A DNA stretch of 64,000 nucleotides, from positions 12,835,204 to 12,899,203 of the forward strand of contig CM025853.1 of NCBI GenBank assembly GCA_003952965.2, written 5' to 3'. The translations under genes were made by a program, and so were the position numbers. Positions within the stretch are counted from its first letter, which is position 1, and every line of letters starts with the position of its first letter. The notes under the pieces were generated by a model. It saw nothing but the letters and a program-made list of their open reading frames with translations. It ran no database searches and was not told the DNA's origin. This DNA comes from Morella rubra (taxonomy: Eukaryota > Streptophyta > Magnoliopsida > Fagales > Myricaceae). Below are positions 37,501 through 49,500 of this stretch, piece by piece.

Positions 37501-40500
37501 GTAGGGAAAAACAAACCTTGCCCAACAGAAATACCTGAGAATTCTATAGGCAGCTTGAGATGAGGTTCACGAGGTTTATCCATGAACTGGCTAAGGACTT
37601 GAACTGAATATGACAGATCCGGCCGAGTCATGGTAAGATAAATGAGTCGGCCAATGAGTCTTCGATAACTGGTAGCATCAGCAAGTAAAGTGCCAGTAGA
37701 AGAAGTCAACCCATGATTCTGTTCAAGAGGTGTATGAGCTGGCCGTGAACCCAAGTGACCAGAATCACTAAGAAGATCCAAACAAACTTACGTTGACACA
37801 ATGAAATTCCTTTAGTTGACCGGGCAATCTCCAAACCAAGAAAAAATTTGAGAGGTCCCAAATCTTTTATCTTGAACCGGGCATCAATCAAAAGCTTAAA
37901 GGCAGTAATACTAGGCAGATCACTACTAGCCAAGATAATGTCATCCACATATACAAGTAAAGCCATAAACACATTATCTTGCTGCCGAGTAAAAAGAGAA
38001 TAATCAGCCTTGGATTGAACAAATCCATTATCAAGCAAGAATTGAGAAAACTTAAAAAACCATTGGCGGGATGCTTGCTTAAGGCCATAGAGAGATTTGG
38101 TAAGTTTACAAACTTGGTTCTCCCCCTCAACATGAAAACCCGGAGGTATAGTCATATAAATCTCTTCATTGAGGTCCCCATGTAAAAAAGCATTGTTTAC
38201 ATCAAGTTGATGTAAATGCCAATGTTGGGTAGCAGCTAAAGCAAGTAACACTCGAACGTAGAAATTTTTGCCACGGGTGAAAAAGTGTCAAAATAGTCAA
38301 ACCCTCTTTTGAGTGTATCCTTTAGCAACAAGCCTTGCTTTATAGCGCTCAATAGAGCCATCTGATCTGTATTTAATTTTATATACCCACTTACAACCGA
38401 TAGGGTTTATTAGGAGGAAGAGTGGTAATAACCCAAGTGTGATTATCTTGGAGGGCTTGAATTTCTTTTTGCATAGCCTCTTGCCATTCTAAGTGTTTGC
38501 TAGCTTGAAGATAAGAGGTAGGTTCGGTATGAGAGGTAATGGCAGAAGTGAAAGCAAGATGACGAGAAGACAACTTATGACAGCCAAGATATTTAAGGAT
38601 GTCATGAGACGTACCTGAGGAAGCCTGACAGCAAAGGAGAGACAGATTGTGTTTGAGCTGCTTGACAGTAATAGTGTTGAAGATAAGATGGTGGCTTGCT
38701 AGTTCTAGTGATCGTCTAAGAGGAATGATGGAGGAGGAATGATTAAAATCTGTAGGAAAAGAGGAATTGATCAAGGGAGAAGGATTGGAAGGAAAATCTA
38801 GAAGTGGAGGATGAAATGGGAAAAGTAGAAACTGTGGGAGGTAAAAACAGAATCAAAATCTGGAAGAGAAGTAGGAAGAACTAATCGGAGAAGAGGAATT
38901 TGGAATATTTTGAAAAGGAAAATAATTTTCAAAGAAAATGACATTACGAGATATAAACACAATATTAGAATCAAGATTAAGAAGTTTATATCCCTTAACA
39001 CCATGTGGATAACCGAGAAAAACACACTTAGAAGCTCGGGGATCAAATTTGGTTCTGTTTCGAGATAAGGTGGAAGCAAAACATAGACAACCGAATACTT
39101 TGAGATGATTATAGGTGGGTGGTGTAGAAAATAAAATCTCATAAGGAGATTTGTTAGACATAAAGAGGAGTAGGGTTCGGTTAATCAAATGGATGGCAGT
39201 AAGTACACAATCTCCCCAAAAAATTAAAGGGAGATGAGACTGAAATCGTAATGCACGAGCAACATTGAGAATGTGCTGGTGTTTACGTTCGACTAAACCG
39301 TTTTGTTGAGGAGTTTCAACACAAGACTGTGATGAATAACTCCATGAGAACTGAAAAAAGAATGAAGATTAAACTCAGGTCCATTATCAGTGCGAACTTT
39401 TTAATATTGACATTAAACTGAGTTTTGACCATAGAGAAAAAAGAGGAAATATGAGTTGCTGTTTCAGATTTATGTTTCATCAAAAACAACCAAGTTGCTC
39501 GGCTGTAATCATCAACAATAGTTAAGAAGTAACGTGAGTTATCCATGGCAGGGGTGGCCATAGGCCCCCATACATCACAATGGATCAGATCAAAAATAGA
39601 ATGAGCAGTATGAATACTTGAAGGAAAAGGCAACTTTCGTTGCTTAGCTAAAGGACATATAGCACAAGGAATAGAATCTGTAAAGGTAATATCAGGATGA
39701 GTTTTATGTATTACTTTTAACATTGGAAAGGAAATGTGGCCAAGACGACAATGCCACAAATTATTTGCAGAACTAGAACACATAGCAGAGCTAGATTTAT
39801 TAAAACAGCACGAGAACTGTCAGGAAGCAGCAGATGATATAATCCTGCATGCTGTTCAGCTAACCCAATCGTCGTCCATTTGCAAGGGTCCTGGATATAA
39901 CACATATTAGTCATGAAGAAGACACAGCAATGAAGTTCTCTAACAAGCTGACTAACAGAAATGAGATTAAAATTGAAGGAGGAACACAAAGAAATTGGTT
40001 AATGTAGAAGAAATTGTAACATGACCTATGTGAGTGACCGGAACTGTATGACCATTAGGAAGTTTGACAGTAGAAGAAACTGTAGAAATGTTGTGTGTGA
40101 GAAAAGATTTGGAGGACACCATATGATCGGTGGCTCCTGTGTCGATAATCCAATTGGAGAAATGTGCAATGGAGGATAGACAATATGTACCTGTCATAGT
40201 AGGCAGATTAGATTCAGTGCTGGGCCTGAAACTTGTAAAGCAGAGGACTGTGGTGGTGTGTGGAGGAGTAGATCGACAGAGGCTTAAGAAGAGACATAAG
40301 CTGATGATACTGATCTTGAGTCAAAGAGAAAGAAGATTCATCAGTTGTAGGTTTAGTAAAATCAAATTCAGAATCAGAAGATACTTGATGAGCATAAGCT
40401 TTTGCTTTAGGATTTTTGTAGCCAGGTGGATAGCCATGGAGCTTGAAGCACTTATCCACTGTGTGTCCTTATAGCCACAGTGACTACACACAGGTGGTCT

Positions 40501-43500
40501 CTCTTGGACTGCTGATTAGCTCCAAACCGAGACATAGAACCAGAATTACATTGGTTGCTCGAGTAAAAAAGGCAACTGAATCAGGATTCGAAGTGCAGCA
40601 GATGTAATCTCTCGCTGCTTCTCTTCTTGTGAAATGAGTGAGAACACCTTGTTGATAGGTGGCAATGGATCACTGAGAAGGATTTGTCCTCGAATGTGTG
40701 AATAAGACTCATTAAGTCCCATTAGAACTTCATAACATATTCTTGCTGTTGAAATTCAAGTAGAACCTTCATTGCACCACAAGAACAAGAAGGAATTGGT
40801 CTATAATTCATCAGTTCGTCCCAAAGCCCTTTAAGCTTGGTAAAATAAGAACTGACGTTCATATTGTCCTGAGTAAGACTGGAAATAGCCTTTCTGTAGT
40901 TGAAAAATATGAGGTCCATTTCCTTGAGAGAAACGAGTTTTCAAATCAGACCAGATCTCTTCGGCTGTGTCAATGTAGATCACACTGGCAGCAAGATCTT
41001 TCGAAATGGAGTTGAGAATCCAGGAAATCACTAGATTGTTGCAACAAAACCAGATTGAAAAATGAGAATCACTCGCGTCTGGCTTATCAATGGATCCATC
41101 TACGAATCCTACCAGTAGGAAATTGATCACCTTCCAGTAATTTAGAAACTTTTGAGTTTATTCATGGTGATATAGTGTCGACTGGAGATGGGGAAGATGT
41201 TCTTTCCAGGGCTATAGTTGCTTGCCCAGTGGAGCCTCTGTCCAGTTCTGCCGGGATTACCGATGGGGTGGAGCTGGATGCAAATGCTCGGGATTCGGTT
41301 ATGGTTCCTTCTTCCAGGACTTTGAATTCAGATTGGGTGTTGAGTCTGGTCTCTTCGGTTAGGCAGGTTGTTGGAGTTTCTTGTGAAGGCCACGAGGAGA
41401 AGTTGATGGAGCTGTTCGCTATTTTGGAGAAGGAGAGAGATCAGCATAGCTCAAAAACTCCTTGTAAATCGGGGAGCAGATGTCTAAGGGTCTATTTGTT
41501 TGTAAAATTTTGGGGAGGTTAAAATTTTAGGGTATTGGATTTGGTGAAAAAGTGAAGAGAGAGATGATTTTTAATATTTATTATAGTGAAAAGTAATGAT
41601 TTGATGGGAAGAGAGAGATTATATTGTAATGTTTTAGTGTTAAAATTTTAGGAAGTGTAAAATTTTTTTTTGCAAACAGACCCTAAGGGAGCTAAAAGGT
41701 TTGAGTTCCACAGTTAATTATGAGGGGAAAACATATGTATCGAGGAAGACTAGGAAGGTAGGGAGGGATGTGCAGAAGTTATGATGCCCAAAATCATTAG
41801 TTGGAATGTTAGGGGGCTTAATGATAGAGCTAAACGCTATCGAGTTGGTAATTTACTAAGGGGTAGAAACCGGTTTTGGTGTGTCTCTAGGAGACGAAGC
41901 TGTCCGTTGTTTCTAGGGCATTATTAGGAGTATTTTTTTTTTTGGAGGGGGGGGGGGTCGCATGTTGGGTGGTGTTGTTTGGAGTCAGATGGTGCTTCGC
42001 GTGGTGTTTTGCTTCTATGGGACGCGAGGGTTCTAGAGTTGGTGGAATCTAGTGTTGGGTGTTTTTCTGTTTCGGTGATTTTGAAGAATGTTGAGAATGA
42101 GGTTGTTTTGGGGTTCTCGAGGGTCTATGGTCCTAATGTTGATCATAGGAGAAGATTTCTTTGGGAGGAGTTGGCGGGGTTGATGGAGTGGTGGTCTCTA
42201 CCTTGGTGTATAGGGGGGGATTCCAATGTTTCTCATTTTCCGAGTGAACGTTCCGGGTTGGAGGGGTTTAGTAATGCTATGTTGGAGTTCTCGGAATTTA
42301 TTGATGAGAATCATCTGATTGATACACCTTTATCGGGAGGACTCTTCACTTGGTCTAATGGGAGGTTTGTTCAATCTTGGTCTAGGATTGATCGCTTTCT
42401 TTTTAATCCAAGTTGGGAATCCTTATTTCCGGATCTTACTCAGAAAAGGTTGCCTTGATTGTTTTCGGATCATTTTTCGATTATTTTGGAGAATGGTTTT
42501 GTGGGGAAAGGGAAGAGGCCTTTTAGGTTTGAAAACATGTGGCTTAAGGTGGACGGGTTTGTTGATATGGTGGGGTTGTGGTGGAGGTCTTACGTCTTTT
42601 TTGGATCGCCTAGTTTCGTGCTTGATTCTAGATTGAAGGCTCTTAAAAGGGATCTCAAACTTTGAAACCGTGAGGAGTTTGGGGATGTTGCCTCAAGGAA
42701 ATCTTCATTATTTCATGAGATTTTGTCCCTTGAGGTCTTGGAGGAGGGTGGGATGCTTGATGAGGTTGGTAAAGCTAGGAAGTTGGTTGGAAATCTCAGG
42801 GGAGTTAGAGCTTTTGATTGATATGGAGGAGACTAGTTGGAGGCAGAAATCTAGAGCTCTTTGGCTCAAAGAGGGTGATAGATGTACCATGTTCTTTCAT
42901 AGGGTGGCTAATTCCAATCGAAAGGTTAATACTATCTCTTCATTGGAGGTTGACGGAGATCTTGTGGAGGATCCTGAACATATTGCTGATGAGATTGTTC
43001 GTTTTTATGGCTTTTTGTATCAGGAGCCTTTCTCTTGGAGACCTTTGTTGGACGACTTGGAGTTTGATTTGATTTCTGGGGAGGAAGCTGAATGGCTTGA
43101 AAGACCCTTTGATGTTGATGAGGTGATCGGTGTTGTGAGGAGTCTCAATGGAGATAAAGCCTTCGGTCCGGACGGCTTCTCCCTAGCCTTCTATCAGTCA
43201 TGTTGGGATGTTATCAAGGATGATGTCATTTCCATGTTCAATGAGTTTGCCCAGGTTGGGAGATTTGTCAAAAGTCTCAATGCCACGTTCATTGTCTTAA
43301 TTCCAAAAAAGCATGGGGCTGTGGAGCTGAAGGACTTTCGACCCATTAGCCTTGTGGGAGGGGTCTACAAAATTTTGGTGAAAGTTTTGGCCAATAGACT
43401 AAAGTCGGTTTTGGGTAAAATTATTTCTCCTACCCAGGGTGCATTCGTGAGGGGTAGGCAGATTTTGGATTCGGTCCTGATTGCTAGTGAGTGTATTGAT

Positions 43501-46500
43501 TCTAGGTTGCGCTCCAATTTGCCGGGAATGCTTTGCAAGCTTGATATCCATAAGGCGTAGATGTTGAGGAGGTGTGGCTTTGGTGTTAAATGGTGTAGAT
43601 GGACGGAGTTCTGTATCTCTTCTGCTAGATATTTGATTTTGGTGAATGGCTCCCCCGAAGGTTTCTTTAGAGGTTCTCTGGGTTTGCGCCAAGGTGATCC
43701 CCTTTTGTCTTTTTTGTTTGTTATTGTTATGGAAGCATTGAGTAGGATGCTGAATAAGTTGGTGGAGGTGGGGTCCATCGAGGGGATCACTGTTAGTAGT
43801 GGTGGGGTGTGTATCTCTCACTTGCTATTTGCTGATGATACACTTATTATGTGTGGGGCAGTGGAGAGCCAGCTTAGCAATCTTCGATGTCTTTTGCTTT
43901 GCTTTGCTTTGAGGCGGTGTCTGGCCTTAAGATTAATCTTTCAAAATCTGAGGCCATTTCAATTGGCACAGTGGGTAATGTCCAAGCCTTGGCTGATATC
44001 ATGGGTTCTAAGGCGGCTTCTTTGCCCATCACGTATCTTGGCCTTCCTTTGGGCGCGCGATTCAAAAGCATTCATATTTAGAATGGCATTATTGAGAGAA
44101 CTAAGAAGAGGTTGGTTGGGTGGAAGCGAAGTTATCTATCGAAAGGTGGTAGTGTCACATTGATCAGGTCTACTCTTACTAATCTCCCTACTTATTTTTT
44201 GTCTCTTTTCCCCATTCCTTCAGTTGTGGCTTGTAGATTGGGGAAGTTACAAAGAGACTTCTTGTGGGGTAGCAATGATGTTGGGCAAAAGTTTCACTTG
44301 CTTAAATGGGAGAGGGTTTGCTGCCCTATTAGGCATGGTGGGTTGGGCATTAGGCGCATGATTCCTTTCAAGGAGGCTTTGCTTGGGAAGTGGTTGTGGC
44401 GCTTCGCTCCTGAAAGCAATAGTTTGTGGTGGAATGTCATTGTGGAGAAGTTTGGGTGTGAGTTGGGTGGGTGGAGGGCCCCTCAGAGGAGAGGGAATTA
44501 TGGCGTTGGTCTTTGGAGGTTCATTAGTAAAGGGTGGGATCCTTTCAGCAAGTTTATCAGGTTTGAAGTGGGTCGTGGCAATAGAATTTGCTTTTGGAGT
44601 GATCTTTGGTGTGGGGAGAGACCTTTGCGGCAGGCCTTTCCTTCCCTCTATTCTATTGTTAGAGATAGGGATGCTTGGGTGGCGGATTATTGGGCGGGTA
44701 TTTTGGATTGGGTGCTTGGAATGTTCAGTTTGTGAGGGCTGCAAACGATTGGGAGGTGGAGGTTGTTTCTGCATTCTATTCTCTCCTTTATTCCAAGTCT
44801 ATTAGGAGTGGGGCTGAGGATAAGATGTGCTGGACGGGCACCAAGAATTGCATTTTTTCGGTGAAATCGATGTATGGGCTTTTCTCTTGCAGCCCCGATG
44901 TGTCTTTTCTGTGGAGGCAGATTTGGAGGTCCTTGGTGGCTATGAGAGTCTCATTCTTTGTGTGGGAGGCTGCTCACGAGAGAATCTTGACCATTGACAA
45001 TTTGAGGAGAAGGGGTCTTTGTCTTCTTGATTGGTGCTATCTTTGTAGGTGTAATGGGGAATCCGTGGATCATTTATTGTTACATTGTGAGGTTGCGAGG
45101 GATTTATGGGCTCATGTGCTTAAAGTAACAAATTACTGTTGGGTTATGCCTTCTACGGTGATCAAGGTGTTATTTTGTTGGAAGAGGAAGTTCAACAACC
45201 CTCTTGCTTCGAGGGTGTCGAGGATGATTCCTTTGTGTATTTGGTGGGTTATTTGGAGGGAGCGGAATGAGAGATGTTTTGAGAACTCCGTTTTGTCTTT
45301 AGCTGGGCTGGGGGGGTTGTTGTTGAATTGTCTTTTTCTTTGGGCAAATGCTGTTTTGGGCTTTCCTTTTTCTGATTTTCCTGATTTCTTGAGTTTTGTA
45401 GCTTGTTTGGAGTAGGTTCTCAATATAGCTTTTTGTACTGTTACCATTTTGGTGTTTTCAATAAAGCTTTCCTTATAAAAAAAAAAGGATTATCTCCACC
45501 ATGGAAATAATACGGATTGGAAATATCGTCGTTCATGTTGCGAATAAAAGGTACAGGAGAACTATAAGATGAGATATTTCAGGAGAAGGATTTGCGGAAG
45601 CCATGAATAAGAAGAGCTCTGATACCATGTTAAATTTTGAAGATGGAAAAATAGAGTCGAAAGAATGGTGTATAGTGCGTTATTCTTATTACTGTATGAT
45701 CTGATATTTATACACGAAAGCTCAACTAATTACATAACAATTCTCTAACAGCTTAACAGCTACTCTGCCACGTCACTTAGATAAGTTACAGATAAGTAGA
45801 CTACGTCGGTTAATAAAGCTATTGAGCTATATGTCGAAAGGACTTGCTGATGTTGCTTTTGAAGCCTATTTGAGTCATTATAAGCTTGGCTCCACCTAAT
45901 AAGAATTCACGTATAGTCATTACCAAGTCCATTATTGTACCATTTGTAAAGCCTATCGGTAGTGCCAACCACTGCACTATATTTCAAAAAGACTAGCCAA
46001 GGTTGTTTTTGAAATTTGCTAGTCATGATAAGGCCCAATTTCACCTTTTAAAGATCCAATTGACTGTTCTACTATTCAAACTCTCTGTTATATTTGGGAT
46101 TTCCAGTATTATAGGTCTCATGGCTAGAAAAATGGTTGTAGCAGCAGGGATGGACAAGGTCTTAGTCCGTGGTTATGAGATTGGTTGACAAATCATATTA
46201 GGGGTGTGTTTGTTTAAAAAAAATTTAGGCCTTCCAACATTTTAACACAATAAAATAATTACAATATAATCTCTCTCTCCCCATCAAATCATTACTTTTC
46301 ACTATAATAAATATAAAAAATTCATTCTATTCTCTCTTCACTTTTTCACCAATTTCAATACAAAATTTTAAAAAATCACAAAAAAACAACTGGTCTTTGT
46401 AGCCAAATGGCCTCCAAATTGTCTCGAGTAGCCTATTCATGAAACCTGCACTCTATCTCCACTTGCAATTGAATAACCGAATGCCGAAGAGAAGGATCCT

Positions 46501-49500
46501 TGAGGCCTATGAATTTTTACTCATTGGAGGGTCCCCTTAGTGGAATAGAGGTCGGAGTAGCAGGAGTCCTCATTGACATCCAAGAAGCACGGCGTGCTGT
46601 TGGTGCGTACGCCATTAGTGGTGATGGCCCTTTTTGCTCCAAGAAGCACGGCGTGCTGCAGGTGCCATCATTTACGCTGAGAAGCGAGCAGGCTTCAATT
46701 CAGGGAATGAAACAAACGGGGGACTGAATTTGTTGAGAGGGGTCCTGGGTACTCTAAATCATTTTTCTCATTGAGAGAACATACATTGGCACGTCTTCCA
46801 TCCAACTTCACAACTTATTTGGATGGACCGTGCAAAGTGAATGTGAAATTCAGGAGGTTAGTTGCAGGCATTTGAACTTTGGTGGAGACATTGAGAATGA
46901 GATCGGAGCTTGAGGGGATAGAGCGCAACTAGCTCTATTTATACTATTACTCTAATTAGTACATTTGTTATTATTTTGTATTATTATTGATTCAATTGTG
47001 ACATTTTGTTGGCAATAGATGTACTGTCCTTACATGTTTTCATTTTATTTTCTTCAAAGGTTGCAATGTATAAAAGGTTGTATGAAGAGGAGCATAAACT
47101 TCAATCATCTGTCTCTCATTCTGCAGAAGCTGCTCCAGGTGTCTAAATTTTCTCCCTCTCTCGTTGAATTTAAGCATTTGTCTTATTAACTTACCAATGT
47201 TATTATCTTTTGGTTTTGATTTTTTGCCTTACCCAAAGCCTACAAAAAAAAATGTTAAACTCGCTTTTATGTGAATTTGCTAATGAAGTTACCTTATCTT
47301 AAGTTATTGATTACTCCTTTATTGTTCTTGATTTGTTATTTTGATATTTTCAAATCTGATTTTGTGATGGATTAGTTTTAATTTACTTATTTTAGTTTGT
47401 TGTAAGTTGAACTTTTTACAGTTCAATAGTCGTTCTGTTTGGCTAGTATTCCATTTAGTTGGTTGTTGCTTGATATGCAAATCGAGTGCAGTGTTGTCTG
47501 GCTACTGAGTAGGTTTTAATTTCTCATGAAGTTTCCATTTACTGGTTTCCCTGCCAGTTAATCACAATAGTGCAATTGCTGGCCTTGGAATCTGCTGATG
47601 TTGGTGCCATTTTCATTAGTGCTACTAAGGAAGCCCTCCATTTTGCTTGGATGATTGATATCTGAAGTTAATACTCTCTTATTCTCCTATAGTGCGCGTA
47701 TCCATTGAAATCAAAGGTCATTGTGATTGCCAGATTATATGTCCTTGGAAATATCCAACCTTTCCGTGTGGTGAGGAGCCTAAAACCTCTAAGGCAACTA
47801 GCATACAAAATTTATCCAATTACGGAGTTTATGAGAAGAAAATAAATGTTGACATTTATGAAAGCATCATTGTCATATTGTTTGTGAGTAATTTCATTTG
47901 GTATCTTTGAATTTCCCTTGTCCATTTTTAATTCCTTTGTACCCTTTGTTTCTCGTTGAATTTTCTTTTGTTCTTATATTTCTTTTCCTTTTCTTCTTTT
48001 TCCCTTTTTGGATTTCTGTTGTGGGCCTTGTCTTTGAACATGTTATTCAAATAATGACAATGTAGCAAATCTGGCCTTACTGAGGTTTCTGACATCTAGT
48101 TGGAACGCTGTCCACCATAGGAAGGTCATGTAGGGACTATATCATTTTATTGTATGCTCCTGGTGCACTGTGCCTTGTGTATTCTTGCTTTCTTTCTGCA
48201 TGGATGTGTGACAACAAATCGGGTGTTGCAGATGAAGGGAGGACCAGTCTTAAGCTTCTTCTTGAAAGATCTCAGGTGTGGTTATCGTGGCTGTTATATG
48301 GAAGAATGGACCTTTGAGTTATCATTTCTATTTATACTTGACATGCTTTATGCAAAAAAATAATATAGGAAGCTTCTAAAAAGGCCCAGGAGCAGGCTTT
48401 GGAGCGAATGAGATGTCTTGAAGAAGAACTAGCGAAGTCTAGGTAAGTTAGTTAACTTCTCAATCTGGGTATGTGCTTTTAGTGCTAACTTTGGTTTTGA
48501 TTGCTTGCGTGAAGCCTCAAATTGTTTCAAGGAAAACATCTAACTTAATTCTGTTTAAGAGATGGTCTTAACATTAGGTTTCATATTTTATATTTCCTTC
48601 GTGCTTTCAGGTTGTATTTCATAGTAATGGTCCTGAATTAAAAACATTATGCAAACTTATCCCCAGAAAAGAAATCTTTTTATAAATACGAGGTTTGTTG
48701 CACATACAAAAATTGTTAGTTACTTGAAAAAAAGGTTTTAGCTATTTATAGAAGGAAGTACCAGATATGTGTGGTCTTAAAAGTTAGCCTTATTTTCTTC
48801 ATTCATTCTATCTCTTGTCATTGGTTTTCACCTTGTAATTGATACTAAGGGTCTTCGATTAAACGTTTAATAAATAGTTGCAGTGTACATGCAAAAGAAA
48901 AATAAGGAACAATATAAAATTGGGTGTTATCGATTTTTGTACAGTATGAGAAAAAAGGAAGATATTGGCTACTGATAGGAAGATAGAGAGAGAGAGAGTT
49001 TTGGAGGGATGAGAGTGGACTGCTGAAAGGCAATCCATTATCCACAAAACTTTCACCAAATTATTTGGATAACCTTCAGGGATTTAAGTGTTCTCCTTCC
49101 GGAGTTATTGTGAGGAAGGTGCCTTTTGGGATTGTTTTGGGAAATTTGCCTGACAAAGAGCTACGAGAGGGTTCTCTTGTTAGGAGTAAAGATTTGTTGA
49201 CTCCATAGGCCATTAACGCTTTTGGGATCTTATAGGCTACATGATCTTCCCCACATTTTTAATTTATCCAGTTTCAGGAGACAAAGATTGAGGTGTTTTC
49301 GGGTGCAGTGGTGAGGGCTTTACGGGCGGGTCCTCATGTAAGGTGGGAGTAGTGTCCTGGTTGCTGGTGCTTCAGGTGGTATCATTATGTTATGGGATTC
49401 TTGTGTCTTAGAAGCGGTGGATTTTTGTGTGGGTCGGTACTCCATTTCGGTTAGTTTCAAAAATGTGGAGGATGAGATTCAGTGGGTGTAATAGCCCGGA

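Larger units (their letters stand above)
35941..45820 (-). mobile_element. Ty1/copia LTR retrotransposon, broken, with nested LINE
   Basis: The 3' LTR is 35946-36153 and the 5' LTR 45628-45815. Flanks AAGCC and AAGCT look like a 5-bp target duplication. A primer-binding site TGGTATCAGAGCT (minus strand, next to the 5' LTR) matches initiator-Met tRNA. A purine tract GATGGGGAG precedes the 3' LTR. Part order on the minus strand is gag, zinc-knuckle region, protease (DTGATDHM), integrase, reverse transcriptase (YVDDIILAS), RNase H, which is the copia order. The end of RT and RNase H is represented twice (about 36190-37140 and 37190-37950), by local duplication or insertion of a related piece. 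The element is clearly broken, with roughly ten or more interruptions besides the LINE. The LTRs differ at about 8 of 187 aligned sites plus one indel, suggesting an age of a few million years, depending on rate. Without the LINE it would be about 5.5 kb. Confidence 0.92.
34834..47059 (+). other. NUA: NUA intron 17, 12.2 kb, transposon-filled
   Basis: The 5' splice site is GTGAGT after HTS and the 3' site is AAAG before [11 protein letters not shown]; the two flanking exons join as in the family. Inside are a copia element (35946-45815) carrying a LINE that carries a MITE, and a second MITE at 46201-46415. The sequence at 34850-35940 and 46420-47059 is non-coding. A direct repeat TCCAAGAAGCACGGCGTGCTG (21 bp, spaced 59 bp) begins at 46579 and 46638. 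Confidence 0.85.

Noticed and set aside
42670-43560. 296-aa ORF as a host gene
   Set aside because: It is the linker and RT part of LINE ORF2.
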